Below, in pieces: positions 9,774 through 21,671 of a stretch of 64,000 bases of DNA. The stretch comes from Prillingera fragicola (taxonomy: Eukaryota; Basidiomycota; Tremellomycetes; Trichosporonales; Trichosporonaceae): positions 806,001 to 870,000 of the forward strand of contig BEDY01000004.1 of assembly GCA_002335605.1 (NCBI GenBank). Direction: 5' to 3'. The position numbers were made by a program, and so were the translations under genes. Positions within the stretch are counted from its first letter, which is position 1. Each line of letters opens with the position of its first letter. The notes under the pieces were generated by a model. That model saw only the letters and a list, made by a program, of their open reading frames with translations. It was not told the DNA's origin and did no database searches.

Positions 9774-12745
9774 CTCGCTGGTGACTGGCGGGAGAATGGT
9801 GAGTGGGTGAGTGGGGTGAATAGACGTGAGCGATGGGGAAAACAAAGGGGAATGAGTGGGGAGAGCACTGGCCTTCCACCTGTGTGCTGGCGTGCTCCAC
9901 GCTCGACGGACATGCGGGCAAGGCGGGCGCTGGGTGACATAGCGACTGAACGTCGACGAGGAAGAGGACAGTGCCCTGTACCCTGTGTGTTTCTTAACCA
10001 ACACCAGCCACGAATACACCTGCACCGACACGCCTGGAACGGTCGCGTCGACGCTCTGGTCACGGGTTGAAGGGGCGCATGGCTGCGTGTGGACCCAGGA
10101 TGATTGGCGGTGCACGGTCCATGATTCACCTCACAGACCACCTGCCCTCGTATGATGCATGATGATGGAGACTCCGCGTGCAGCCACAGTCGGCCAATTT
10201 GTGGCCAAACTGCCATTGCTGTTGTCGCTCGTCAACTCCACTTCGCCACAGATCCACAGATCCACAGATCCATGGCCGATGACTTTGCAGAGATGATGGG
10301 GTGGCGCCACGAACAGAGTCCCCACTGTGGTCCATGACAGATCTATGACGCAGCAGGCGGAGGACTCATTCAGCCCCTCGAACAATATCCCCTCTAGTTG
10401 AGTGTTTTACAAACCGTATAGAGCCGTGGAATGGACGACGTCAAGCTGTCAAGACGACGGAGCCCGTGGCGACATGGAGCATTCCGCTCGGCGGACTTGC
10501 GTCCTTGTCAGTGACGCAAGAGCAGCGAGAATATAGCCAGAGATGTTGTCTCTGGATCTCTGTCAGGTGCATGCTGATATGACGTCGAGTGGTATGCCTA
10601 TCGATGCAGAGTCAACTGATGAGCACCAAGGTCAAAGAGGTCTAGACAACAGTGGTGTTGTTGTATGACGTAGTTTGTGGAACAAAGTGATCGCCGTCCC
10701 AGGCATCAGAGCAGAGGGCACTGGGTGGCGGCGGAATGCTGGTACGTGCCTAGCGATAAAGGTCCTATCCATTCTCCTTTGCTCCTAGCATGCAGCCGAC
10801 GTGCGAGGTGGTCCTAATCTGGTAGAATCCCGTACCCAAAGCAAGTCGAGTTGACAATCATCTGCAGGCTGCAAGGGAGTCACCGATATGCATGCAACGT
10901 TGCGATAACAAGCAGCGCACATCAAAGATAGAACAAGCGAGCTTCTCAATGGCGCCACAATCGTATCACGTCCCGTTGCGTGCCCGAGCGTGGACGTTAC
11001 GCCGCAGAGCCCAAACAACTCCGAGTTAACGCGTTGGCACGGGTGTCGGCCGATAACTCGAATTTGGTGACGGTAGCGCGGCACGAGATGCGACTGATTG
11101 CACGTGTGCCGAGTTGACGAGTTCCAACTAGCCGATTACGCGACCTGGGCCCTCGCAGCGCACGCTTGAACGATCCATTTGTTTGTGGCGGCAAAAGCGT
11201 ACGTACCTGCGTTGAACCGGTGGCGACATGGATGTGGTGCCGGTTCCGGAGGTAGCCCGTTCCCGGGAAGGCCACTGCTCGTGATCTACGCCATCGAGTG
11301 CCACATTAGGGGAGCCAGTGGCGAGATGAGCGCGTGCTGGCGGGTACAAAACCCATTTGTGGTGCTGTGCAATCGCGTAGGGTGAGTCGATGAAAGTGAG
11401 TCGATGACACTGGCAAGCGAGGTGCCAAGGTGCAGGACACAGGGGCCGATCAGCTCGTTGGCATGGGCACTGCCTGTTGCATGGCTGGTAGGATTAGACC
11501 AAAACATGATACAGAGCTAGCCTCTTGCACACCCTGTGCTTATTGTCACGCGATAAGGTGCAAGCGACGACGAGGAGTTCGAGGAGGGTATGGTGTGGCA
11601 AACTGTCACGAGCCATCAACCCCGAACTGGGACGCCGGGGGTCAAATGGGTTCAGGAACGCTGCGGGTGTTTACGGTCAGGCGGACTGTGGGTGGGGCAC
11701 CTGTCACCTGCCAGCCAGGATGCTCCTGCTGGCTGCCGCTGCACAGCGATGGGAGCTGGGAGCCACTGCCCGTTGCTGCTGCTGGGCTGATACGGGCAGG
11801 TTGGACAGGCTGGGTCGCCCGCAGAGAGTATGGGTCACGCAATCAATCCACGCCACCCAACTACGTGCAAATGATCCATGGTGCACCAGCCGCAGATCCC
11901 ACACACGGTCACCCATCCCCCTAATGCCCTCTGGCCACTCGACCTCGTCAACACTTGCACACTTGCCTTTGTTTCTCTTTGACGCGTTCTCTTGCTCGTC
12001 TTTACCAACCTCTTGTGCATCGACTCACACCACTCCATTGTAGCCCCACTCGTATCACCGCTCATCCACCGCCTTGCACCTGCGGTACAACGGTATCAAT
12101 CGGGTCCTCATATCCCCCGTACAACCACCGACTACCGTACCTGTCCATCTACTTGTACTGGACAACCATCCCCTCTCCAAGTTTGCTCGTCCTTGCATCG
12201 TGTCAACTACGCTCTACACTTCTTGTAGCACCATCATCATCACCACCCCTTGCTCGGCGCCTCCCCCCCACGCACTCAACCGCGCTTATTCACCCGCCGC
12301 CGCCGAACCGACGCGACTCTGACTCACATTGTAACCCTGTCGCCACCGCCCACTCGCCCCGTCTAATCGCGGGAACCGTGAATCCCTACCAACTGCATTG
12401 CATTTCTACACCTTTACTGGCGACAACTGCAAGCCCCTGCGCACCCGCGGCACACGAATGGTTGATTGCCCAACTACCCCGTGAACCCCGCACACACGGA
12501 CCGCCAGTATCCCTGCATCCCCCAGCCGTTGATAAGTGACTGGGCCGATTGCGCACAACTGTCCTCTCCACTCATAGCATTGCTCCATCATTCTACCCTC
12601 ACCACATACACCACCACTACCTACGCGCCTCTTCACAGGCCCGTACTCGTCGCCAGCCTAGCACAGCGACAGCCCCTCACAAGCGCCGCGCCGCGTCATC
12701 CCCCCGTCTCAGCCATCAGCGCCAATTGAAGGCCAGGTGCCCACC
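9774..12745. other. Long intergenic region and probable long ATG1 leader
   Basis: Nearly 3 kb without a supported gene. Position 11101 carries a single CACGTG. From about 11900 to the ATG1 start the + strand is strongly C/T/A-rich (runs such as CCACCGCC and CACCACCCC), like a long 5' leader or promoter. Several ORFs of 60-190 codons exist on both strands, but they are low-complexity or shadow frames with no consistent splicing. A short tandem repeat at 10246 is listed separately. Confidence 0.5.
10246..10269. repeat. Tandem CCACAGAT x3
   Basis: Three exact copies of the 8-mer CCACAGAT followed directly by CCATGG. It lies between the disordered-protein gene and ATG1. No function is evident. 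Confidence 0.7.
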
Positions 12746-15700
12746 ATGTCCGAGGCCGACTCGGCGCGCAAGCGCGATGGCGAAAGCGGGCACAGTCGCC
12801 ACCACCGCGAACGTATCGGCAACTACGTAGTAGGAGCAGAGATTGGTCGCGGCAGCTTTGCAACAGTTTACAAGGGACACCGCTCTGTGAGTGAACCGCT
12901 GGCTAGCGGTACCTCTTGCTGCCCTGTGCTGACAATAGTAGAAGTCACGCGTACCCGTCGCGATCAAGGCAGTGTCTCGCCAGAAGCTCACTAGCAAGCT
13001 GCTCGACAACCTCGAGAGCGAGATCAACATTCTCAAGGCCATTAGCCATCGTAACATTGTCTCGCTCACAGACTGCTTCGTGAGTCCTCCTTCGCGTGAC
13101 GAAGCAGGTCGGTGCTTCACCACCGCGTCGCGCAATCCCCCCTTACCCATTGAATTCGCGCTGATCCTGCCCCCTTTACAGAAAAATGACACACACATTT
13201 ACCTGGTCATGGAGTTCTGCTCCGGAGCCGATCTTTCCATCTACCTGCGGAACCGTGGGCGAATCGAGACGCTAGACTTTGTGCCCCGCATATACGAGTC
13301 TGGCATGGTTGCCTCTCGCACCGAGGGCAAGGTGTTTTGGCCTCACCCTCAGGCAGGCGGTCTCGACGAGCGAGTAACGCGTTGCTTCCTCGGACAGCTT
13401 GGTGCGTTATTGCAACGAGGCCTGGAAACCGAACCCCACTGACCGGCCGCAGCTGAAGCGCTTCGCTTCCTCCGCTCACAGGACCTGATTCATCGCGATA
13501 TCAAGCCACAGGTAGGTTCTCAGACCACGTGCAGCTACTGACTCCCAGAACCTTCTTCTGCAGCCACCAACACCGAGCGAGGTAGCCGAGGGTCAACCGC
13601 TAGGAATCCCCATTCTCAAGGTCGCCGACTTTGGCTTCGCGCGCATCTTGCCAGCTGCGGCCATGGCCGAGACTCTTTGTGGCTCGCCACTCTACATGGC
13701 ACCAGAGATCCTGCGGTACGAAAAGTACGACGCCAAGGCAGACCTCTGGTCTGTCGGGGCCGTGCTGTACGAGATGGCTGTGGGACGGTCGCCTTTCCGC
13801 GCACCCAACCATGTGGAGCTGTTGCGACGAATTGAGCGTGGCGAGGACCGCATCAAGTTCCCCGACGAGTCATCGCGCGTCCCCAGCCCATTGGCTGATG
13901 GGTCCGAGGCGCCACGTCCCATACCAGTATCGCCCGACATCAAGCAGCTTATCCGTGGCTTGCTAAAGCAGCGCCCAGGTCAGCGCATGACGTTTGACGA
14001 GTTCTTTGCCTGTGGCGTCTGGGATGGGTTCATGACAGAATCTGTGGGGAATATGAGCACGTCCATTGACGTGTCCACCGGCTCGTCTGGCATTGGACTA
14101 GCAATGAGCGACCACAAGGTCGAGGACCCCGTTCCGACTACGCCGCAGAGGGATGCCCGGTCCACAGACTTCTCGCTCCCTAGCACTGCAGCGCCAACAC
14201 CTGTACCGACCTCGCGCCGTCCAAGTATCCGCAGTGAGCCAAAGTACTACGTTGGCGACGAACCTGCCGAGCCAGGACCACCGTCCCCTCCGACGCCTTC
14301 GAATGCGGCAGCAGGGTCCAGACCTATTGGCTTCACAACGTCGGCTGTTCAGAGCCGCGTACCTTTGCAGGTTCACAAGGGGTCATCCAGTGTAGATGAC
14401 GCGCCTGTGGTAACGCCTACCGCACCGATACTTGGCCCTCGTCCGTCAATTGGTGGCTCTCCACTAGCTGCGACACCGCCCATCACCGTCACTGGAAAGG
14501 ACGAGCTGGGCGCGAGCGATTCCGTCGGGCGCGAGTATGTTGTGGTCGAGAAGAGGACAGTGGAGATCAACGAGTTGGCGGATGGTGGGTGGAATGAAGT
14601 CATTCAAAGCTTACCTATCTCAGAACTTGAGCAGACTGCACGCAGGCCCTCGAGTCACGCACTTGTGCGCCAGCCAAGCAAGCGCATTAGTGTCGTATCA
14701 CGGCCCGTCTCAGCGTTCAAGCCGTCCAACGGTAGTCCTCCGACTTTGCAGGCATCAGTCGTGCCCAACCCCACGTCGTACTCTCCTCCATTCGCGTTTG
14801 GATCGACGCCGCCGTTTGCCATGCCGGCCGTGCGTCAAACACCAGTGACGCGCCCAAGGCAGCCATCGCTACCTTCAACACCAAACATTTTCCCGCCGCC
14901 CGGCCCGTATGGAATCTCACCTGATCGCCATTCGACAGCGTCATCGTTGCCACCTACACACGCGCTTGCAAGGGCGCTGACAAACACCGCCGTAAGGCTG
15001 CTTAACTCGCCCGCAACCACTGTAGCTACGGCAATCGCTCGTGCGACAGGCACCAGTCCCGCCAAGCGTTGGCCGCAGGTGGAGCGCTCGGGCGAGATTG
15101 ACCCGGATGAGGGCGAGGTTCTCGATTTTTTGGAAGACACAGCTCGCAAGGCGTTTGTGCTCTTTGATCTCGCCGACACGCGCTTGCTCCACTGGTCTCA
15201 AACCCAGCGTGCGCCGTCTCTCCCTTCTGCCGCTCTCCCACCGGGTCAGGCGCCACCTCCCTTTGCAATTCCGCCTGTCAGCCGTCGCAAGTCGTCCTCT
15301 GCCTCGTCAACCAACAGCGACCTCCTCGCTCTGCGTCAGCAGGAGGAAGCAGCCGGTGATGCATGCGCACTTTACTTCAAGTCGCTGGCATTTATCTGCG
15401 CTGGTCACGAGCGTTTCAAGCGGTACTGGGATCTTCGCAAGCACCGCAACGAAGGCTACGAGACCACACCCGAGCTCAATGAGATGGTGCAATGGTTCCG
15501 CGCACGCTTCAACGACGTCTACGAGAAGGCCGAGTGGGCGAAGGCACGTTGTGCCGACGAACTGCCGTACGTGGACCGGCTTGTGCACGACCGCGCGAGG
15601 GATATCGTGAGTAGTTGCGGCCAATTTGACAGTGCATGCTGACGCTGCAGTCTCGCCAGTCTGCCCAGGCAGAGCTCATGGGAGATCTCGCGGTAGCTGA

Positions 15701-15872
15701 AGAGGGCTACGAGACCGCCATGTGGCTGCTGAGTACGCTCCTCGACGATGTCATGTACGAAGGTGTCGCGCTGCGCGAAGACGGCCGCGCGGGATTTGAG
15801 CGCCTCATAATGTCGATCCGTGACCGCCTGGACGGGCTGCGCCGCAAGATTGAAGTTGGCAGGTCACGATGA
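12746..15872 (+). CDS. ATG1: Autophagy-initiating Ser/Thr kinase Atg1 (ULK1 family)
   Basis: Kinase that starts autophagosome formation with Atg13 and Atg17. Exons: 12746-12886, 12942-13079, 13182-13401, 13453-13511, 13549-15606 and 15651-15872; 945 aa. The N-terminal kinase domain shows the glycine loop ([15 protein letters not shown]), lysine VAIKAVSRQ, catalytic loop [13 protein letters not shown] (interrupted by a 37-nt intron), DFGFAR, and APE (LYMAPEIL). A fungal-type insert [20 protein letters not shown] precedes the catalytic loop. A long Ser/Pro-rich linker follows, then a C-terminal helical tMIT-like domain ([47 protein letters not shown]) that in the family binds Atg13. The 55-nt and 102-nt introns split the glycine loop from the VAIK segment and the C-helix from the hinge. 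ATG context CCACCATG is good. Confidence 0.95.
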
Positions 15873-16407
15873 CGACCTCGCCAGTGTCTCGATATACACA
15901 ACACAATGAGCATACCCGACGCTCACACCACTCTATGACTCGATTTCGACTACTGTTTCCGACCGAAGAATCAAGCTGCCAACGGTTTCCACTTTGCGAC
16001 ACGTTTCAAAACACTACCCGGTCATCTCAACCACCAAAATCACGATAGCACCCCACCAACCACCCCCACCACCCACACCCCACTCATCCCACCACCCTCA
16101 TCCCATCCATATCTGCACAACAACTGTCTGCTGCTCCTCACGAGCAGTAGGCTGCAACCTTTCCCACCATCCATTTCCGTTCATCTATCTCATCGCTCCT
16201 GTTGCCATGTTTCTAGTCGCCAAAAGGCGTTGTACCGTTACACTTGATGCCACTGTGTCAGTGAGAAGGCCTGTTTCAGAGCATACAGTGTCGGCCCAGA
16301 TAGGCCCCGTTGTCAGTCAGCACCGTCCAACGTCAGCCACGAGAAAACCTCTCCAGGGTCTGCGCACACTGCATGCCGTCCAGCCTCGGCAGTACAACGG
16401 TATATCT
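15873..16407. other. Intergenic between convergent ATG1 and SRP14
   Basis: 3' flanks of two converging genes. Positions 16030-16110 are a C/A-rich run of CCACC/CACCC units. No gene was seen. Confidence 0.5.
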
Positions 16408-17253
16408 CTACTCATCTCTGGCCGCGGCCGCCCTCTGCGCATCCCGCACCTCGAGCCGTTCACGCTCTGCCTCCTTCTTCTTCTGCGCGGCAACCATGCG
16501 CTGCCTCTGCCTGTGTCCCCTGCCGCGTTTTCCGGTCGACGTAACGGGCACGTCGACGTATAGCTGCTGGCGCTTTTTGGCGATGGCGTCGGCGCGAGCG
16601 CGCTCCTTCTTCTTGTCGCGCTTGCGCATGTGCGGGGCCATGGAGGCTTTCAGGAGCGCACCGTAGGCGGCGTGGAAAGTGGGGAGGGAGGAGGCAGGGA
16701 TCTGAGAGTCAGATAGCTGTCCTAAAGAACGGTTCGGAGGGGCAGGCAAACGCAGCTGGCAAGCTAGCATGAGGAAAGGTGAAAGCGCTGTTCAAGCGTG
16801 AGGAGCCGGCTCCGGCGGTACTCGTGCTCGGCACCCAACAAGCCCACTCAGAGCGTTCCAAGACCGACTCACCTTTGCGGAGACCTTGGTGTCACCCTGA
16901 GTGCACCTGATCAAGACATCGTACTCGGCGTCGGGGTCGTCCATCGTCGCGTCACCGCCGGCACTGTCGTCGTGGGTATACCGCTTGTGAGAGAGCCAGA
17001 TGGACGACTGGGAAGGGCCGGCGAACACCGCGGTGAGGCGGGTCAGAAACTGCAAGTCAGCATAGGTCGCAGACCAGGTGGAGACGCGGGATAAGGTGGA
17101 GGGTAGGACAGTGGTAACCGTGTGGAAATGGAGCGAGTGCGTGGGGATGTCGGGGGGAGGGGTAGCAGCCTGCAGAGCGCGCGCTTCGATGCGAGCAGCT
17201 CATTGCTTTCGAAAAGTACGTACCTCATCGGGAGAGACCAGTTCCTGCGGCAT
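16408..17253 (-). CDS. SRP14: Signal recognition particle subunit SRP14
   Basis: Alu-domain protein of the signal recognition particle, needed for elongation arrest during co-translational targeting to the ER. Exons 17253-17224, 17049-16873 and 16701-16408 (introns 174 and 171 nt); 166 aa. The alpha-beta-beta-beta-alpha fold is visible: MPQELVSPDEFLTRLTAVF, SIWLSHKRY, AEYDVLIRCTQGDTKVSAK, then IPASSLPTFHAAYGALLKAS and MAPHMRKRDKKKERAR. The human counterpart has matching blocks (QFLTELTRLF, VYITLKKYD, FQMAYSNLLRANMDGLKKRDKK). The C-terminal extension is strongly basic, as in fungal SRP14. The last acceptor is chosen because it gives the known spacing between the strands and the final helix. 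It shares a 262-bp divergent promoter with FRG1. Confidence 0.9.
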
Positions 17254-17515
17254 CGTGTATGAGGTGGACGTTGCCGCTGGTTTAGATGGGTGAGGAGAAT
17301 GTTATCGATGAGCTGGTTTGGTCGTGTGGTGTCAAACCCAGGACTGGCAGTAGGTTGATTACAAACGTCGATTAGAAAAGAGGACACCAATGTTGTAATC
17401 AATTACAACTATCAAGCTAATCAATAATAAATGCTTCCGCTCCTCCACTTTCCTGCCTCAAGATGTCACCACAAGCAACCATCTGTTGCCATCTTGCTCC
17501 TTCCTCGTAATCGAC
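17254..17515. promoter_or_regulatory. Divergent SRP14/FRG1 promoter with AT-rich inverted repeat
   Basis: 262 bp between two start codons. At 17392-17409 GTTGTAAT and ATTACAAC are perfect inverted arms with a 2-bp spacer; a related GATTACAA lies near 17356. The repeat contains TAATCAATTA, a homeodomain-like core. Its role is inference. Confidence 0.4.
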
Positions 17516-18667
17516 ATGTCTGGCGTCGTCTCCAAAAAGCTCAAGTTCAAGGGCGACAAGCCCAAGAAGAAGAAGCGCTCTCACCGCGAAGCTGGTGGCG
17601 ATGGCGGCGACGACCTCGAGGCCATGGCTGCGGCTGATCCGAATGGTGAGTGGCAACATTAGCTTGGACAGGTCACCAGCAGTCTTACTAGTATATATCT
17701 AACATTGCAGGATGGATGTTTCCCACGGACGTGATGGAGATTTCTGGGCCCACATACATTTTGTTGCCCACGGAGCCACTCTCCTGTCTAGCTGTAAGTG
17801 ACTGTCCCTGGCACATAAACACCAACTGACATCTTAGTGGGACTCCCAGCGCCAGAAGGTCTACGCCGCACTTGTCGACGTTCCCGAGGCCCCTGAGGGT
17901 GCCAATGAGCTATCTATGTCTGAGATCATCCAGGCTGTCGAGCCCACGGACGTCAACCATGTCTGGGTTGTCTCAAGGTTAGCTGGCAGCGACAACATTA
18001 GCTTGAGGACGAGCACGTAAGTTGGCTTTCTATCCAGCCTGTTTGTTGCTCACGCTGCAGGGGAACTTTTCTGACTGCTTCTCCGTCTGGAGTTTTGTCT
18101 GCCAACACCCCCTCGCGCGGCATGCTCGAGGGCTTCACCCCCGAGTCTAAGCCTGGCTCATCCCTCTTCCCCACCTTTGCCCTCAAAACCAGCTCGGACA
18201 AGTACCTTTCGGTACCCTCCACGACCGCCGAAGAGCTCGAGTCGCGCAAGGCCGAGTTGCGTGCTGATGAGGACACCATTGGCGACTTTGAGGGATTGCG
18301 GGTCAAGTGCCAGCGCGAGTTTGTGCTCAAGGCGCGTATCGCTGCTCTGGACGGCAAGGATGGCGGCGCGGGCAAGAGGAGGTTGTTGGATAAGGGTCCC
18401 GCACTGGGCAGTGTGGAGGACGAGTTGAAGCGCAAGTGAGTTGCCGCGTAGGTTGGAGGAATGCAAACTGACCATTGCAGCACCGAGTACCAATCCTGGG
18501 GCGCGGGGCAACACCATCTCACCTCTGGTGACCGCAAGGATCTCAAGAAGGCGCGCCGTGAGGGACGGGTTGCGGAGGCGTTGCTGGATCGCCGCGCAGC
18601 GATGAAGAGGTGCGTAAAAGCTCTAACGACGTTGTGCTGACGATGTAGTGACCGCTACGCCAAGTGA
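17516..18667 (+). CDS. FRG1: FRG1-like protein (beta-trefoil/fascin-like, RNA processing)
   Basis: Homologue of FSHD region gene 1, a nuclear/nucleolar RNA- and actin-binding protein linked to splicing and rRNA processing. Exons 17516-17645, 17711-17793, 17838-18016, 18061-18435, 18481-18609 and 18649-18667; 304 aa. The N-terminus is Lys-rich (KKLKFKGDKPKKKKRSHR), a predicted nucleolar signal. The body shows trefoil repeats (GPTYILLPTEPLSCLAWDSQ, NISLRTSTGTFLTASPSGV, TFALKTSSDKYLSVPS, LRVKCQREFVLKARI). The C-terminus, KKARREGRVAEALLDRRAAM followed by KSDRYAK, closely matches human FRG1. The 44-nt intron after exon 3 is fixed by the protein join STGTFL. The last exon has only 19 nt. Convergent with the next gene, 64 bp apart. 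Confidence 0.93.
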
Positions 18668-18731
18668 TCAAGTCCTTGATTCTATGCATGTAACATTATC
18701 TATCCACTTCTGACCGCGCCGTCGTTCCCAC

Positions 18732-21671
18732 TCACTCCTTGAGCCGAGCCTCCAGCTCCCCCAGCACTGCCTCCAGCGCATTGACAAAGATGCCAGCCTC
18801 CTCCTTGGTCAAAGTCATCGGCGGCTTGACCTTGAGCACGTTCCTGCGCTCACTGGTTGGCTGACAGATAACTCCGTAGTCCAACAATCGCTCACACACC
18901 CAAGCCGTCTCCCTCTGCGCCGGCTCTCCACCAGGAAGGATAAGTTCGATGCCCTGATACAGTCCCATACCGTGAACAGCGCCAATAATGGTGTACCTGG
19001 CCTGAAGCTGGGCGAACTCGGCAGACAAGTAGTCGCCAACAACAGCAGCATTTTCCTGCAGTTTCTCATCCCTCAGCACATCCAGCACAGCCAGGCCCGC
19101 AACGGCACTGGCAGTCGCCCCACCCGCCGAGCTGAAGAACATGCCCTCGCGCTCGAGCGACTCCGCAATCTCAGCAGTCGTAATCACTGCGCCGAGCGGG
19201 TATGATGCGCCGAGCGCCTTGGCCACGCAGACAATGTCCGGCACGACACCAGCAGCTTCAAAGCCCCAGGTATGGTGACCCAGACGACCGAGACCGACCT
19301 GGACTTCATCCGCGATACACACCCCGCCGTGTGCGCGGACTGCGGCGTAGACTGTCTCGAGGTAGCGTGGCGGGAAGAGGACGCCGCCGCCGTTCCCGAA
19401 TACTGGCTCTGCGATAAAGGCTCCTACTGGCGTTCCATCGGTAGTGAGCTTGTTGACGAGGGCGACGGCGCTTGCGGCATAATCTGTCTGTGGGTTGCGG
19501 AGGGCGCTCGGCATGTCTGCTACATGCACACTGGCTGGGCGGCTGGCTGCAGCGTCTGGATTCTCCCATGCTGCTGTGCTCACTGCGTCGCTCGCGCTGG
19601 TCCAACCATGGTACGCCTCACGGAGACAGAGTACGTCACTGCGGCGAGTGTGCGCACGGGCGAGTGTGAGCGCGAGATCGACTGCCTCACTGCCGCTGTT
19701 GACGAGCAGAACCTTGCAGAGGTGTGGGGAAAGGAGCGCAGCTAGGCGCTCCGTGTAGTCTGCCAGAGACTTGTACAAGAAACGTGAGTTTGTGTTGAGG
19801 GTTAGGAGCTGTTTGTGTACTGCGTCTGCCAAGCGGGGGTGAGCGTGGCCGATAGCAGCGACGTTGTTGACCATGTCGAGATAGCACCGCGCAGCCGTAT
19901 CGATCAGCAGGGAGCGCCACCCGCGTTCAATCTGCGGTGGATGGGTATAGTACCTCTCTGCAGCGCCGGGCACCGCGAGCTCGCGGCGCGCATGCTCAGC
20001 CGATGGGTCCAGAGCAGGGATGGGCTCAAGACCGAGGAGGGGCGATGGGTCATACAGGAGGCGGCGGTAGATGGGGAGCGTTTCGGCAGTAGCATAGTCG
20101 GGGCAGTACGAGACACATGCGCGTTCCCAGCGCACCTTGACGTGCTGGCAGTAGCGCTCCCGCTCCTTGAGGACCAAGACCCTCGTGCCGGGCGTGCCAA
20201 TGGGACTACCTCCTGTAACAGGACCACTGGGGGCGGTGAGGACGACCCCACAGAAGTAAATAGTCCCATACTCGCAGGAAAGGCGAATGCCACCTTCCAC
20301 GAGATCGACGACGCCATCATATGGCGCGTGAATCTCAGGGACGGGGTCTCGTTCCGCGTCCCCGAGATACACTGAAGCGTGAAGAGGAGCGTTGACGGGG
20401 AGATCATACGATGGTGGTTTGGTCTTGGTTAATTGGTGCTCTCCAAACGGCATGACAGCAAAGCTATCATCATATGCAAACGCGCGCGCCCGGCCCATGT
20501 CAAAGTCTGGCTTCAACCAGGATCCGCGAGCCATGATATCGGCAGCCGTACCCAGGCGATTGGCGTATGGAACACCATCTGGAAAGAGAGTGGATTTCGG
20601 TGGCGGTGGGGATGGTCTCGAAACGGGCAAACCGACTGCGTGTCGCACTGCTTCGAGCGCAAACTCGGGCTCCAAGCTGGCAGCCATCTCAAAGGAGCGC
20701 CACTCGTGCTCCATGCGCTCGGCGACGTACTCGTTTTCCGAGTCGACAGCAAGCTGATGGGCACCCGAGACAACCAAGACTGCACCTCGGAGCACGACCA
20801 GGGGCCAGAGTGCTGTGATTTCTCCGGGCGTGAGTTCTACTGCCTCGCTGAATGCTGTGATTGCTGGGAGAAGCGACAATGGCCGTCCCCGTTGGTGATG
20901 CAGCATGCTGGCCAGCTGGACTGCGATTTCCGCCACACGCCAACCGGTGCTTAAGTCCCCCCAGTCGATGACAGCCGACGGAACGACACAGCCCATGCCG
21001 TCGCGTGGGCCCACGACGTTGTCGTCGGTGACGTCGCCATGGATGGCCTGGATAGGTAGATCGGACACAACCGACTGAACAGTCTTCCATGCAGCGCGGG
21101 CTGCTGAAATGACGTCCCCGCGGCGCTTGGCAGATACTTCAGGAGCATAGGCTTCCACAACGGCAAGAGCATTGCGCATGTCCCACTGCAGGTCTCGATC
21201 GAGGACGGGATCCGTAAAGCCAGAAAGCCCACGAACACACCCGCCAGCCAGAGCTCCCATGCGCTTCACAGCGTCCGGGAAGAGGAATCCATCAGCGACA
21301 AGCGAGCTCCCCTCAATAAAGGACAACAGGCGTGCGCGCACTTCCCGCCCGTCCTCGAGCTGCACAGTCGCAAGCCATTGCCCGGACGTGTCCCGATTTG
21401 GCGCCGGTACGGCTAGCCCGCCCGCAGCGAGGTGGAGAAGTGCTTCGTTCTGAACCTCGATTTCGCGGGTCGGAAACGCGGAGTTGTCAAACTTGAGAAG
21501 CCATCGTGGACCCGAAGTGGGGGTAAGGAGAAAGTTGCGGTCCTGGTTGCTACCCAATTCTTTCGGCGCGGACGCGAGGTCGAGGTCGTATGCTGATTTG
21601 GCGACATGTGCGGCGTCGGACGACGTTATTGCTGGCCGCACTATTGGTGCTTCGGTATGCGGGTCAAACAT
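18732..21671 (-). CDS. Three-domain fusion: kinase (hydroxylysine kinase-like) + M23-like + class III aminotransferase/phospho-lyase
   Basis: Intronless, 979 aa. Residues 1-330 are an APH/choline-kinase-fold phosphotransferase with the Brenner motif HGDVTDDN (about 211-218) and the metal-binding IDWGDL (235-240). Residues 430-530 resemble a lysostaphin/M23 beta domain (IHAPYDGVVDLVEGG) without a clear HxH pair, so peptidase activity is doubtful. Residues 575-979 are a class III PLP enzyme with DEVQVGLGRLG (788-798) and the PLP lysine at about K818 in CVAKALGASYPLGAV. In animals the separate relatives are hydroxylysine kinase and the ethanolamine-phosphate or phosphohydroxylysine phospho-lyases, so the fusion plausibly phosphorylates an amino alcohol or hydroxylated amino acid and then eliminates phosphate. 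Similar fused proteins are known to me from bacteria. Substrate is unproven. Confidence 0.88.
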   Translation of the reverse strand: MFDPHTEAPIVRPAITSSDAAHVAKSAYDLDLASAPKELGSNQDRNFLLTPTSGPRWLLKFDNSAFPTREIEVQNEALLHLAAGGLAVPAPNRDTSGQWLATVQLEDGREVRARLLSFIEGSSLVADGFLFPDAVKRMGALAGGCVRGLSGFTDPVLDRDLQWDMRNALAVVEAYAPEVSAKRRGDVISAARAAWKTVQSVVSDLPIQAIHGDVTDDNVVGPRDGMGCVVPSAVIDWGDLSTGWRVAEIAVQLASMLHHQRGRPLSLLPAITAFSEAVELTPGEITALWPLVVLRGAVLVVSGAHQLAVDSENEYVAERMEHEWRSFEMAASLEPEFALEAVRHAVGLPVSRPSPPPPKSTLFPDGVPYANRLGTAADIMARGSWLKPDFDMGRARAFAYDDSFAVMPFGEHQLTKTKPPSYDLPVNAPLHASVYLGDAERDPVPEIHAPYDGVVDLVEGGIRLSCEYGTIYFCGVVLTAPSGPVTGGSPIGTPGTRVLVLKERERYCQHVKVRWERACVSYCPDYATAETLPIYRRLLYDPSPLLGLEPIPALDPSAEHARRELAVPGAAERYYTHPPQIERGWRSLLIDTAARCYLDMVNNVAAIGHAHPRLADAVHKQLLTLNTNSRFLYKSLADYTERLAALLSPHLCKVLLVNSGSEAVDLALTLARAHTRRSDVLCLREAYHGWTSASDAVSTAAWENPDAAASRPASVHVADMPSALRNPQTDYAASAVALVNKLTTDGTPVGAFIAEPVFGNGGGVLFPPRYLETVYAAVRAHGGVCIADEVQVGLGRLGHHTWGFEAAGVVPDIVCVAKALGASYPLGAVITTAEIAESLEREGMFFSSAGGATASAVAGLAVLDVLRDEKLQENAAVVGDYLSAEFAQLQARYTIIGAVHGMGLYQGIELILPGGEPAQRETAWVCERLLDYGVICQPTSERRNVLKVKPPMTLTKEEAGIFVNALEAVLGELEARLKE

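Noticed and set aside
11430..12043. ORFs upstream of ATG1 with a Cys-rich stretch resembling a Zn2Cys6 cluster
   Set aside because: Cysteine spacing does not fit C-x2-C-x6-C, composition is random, and the frames continue into the C/T-rich leader.
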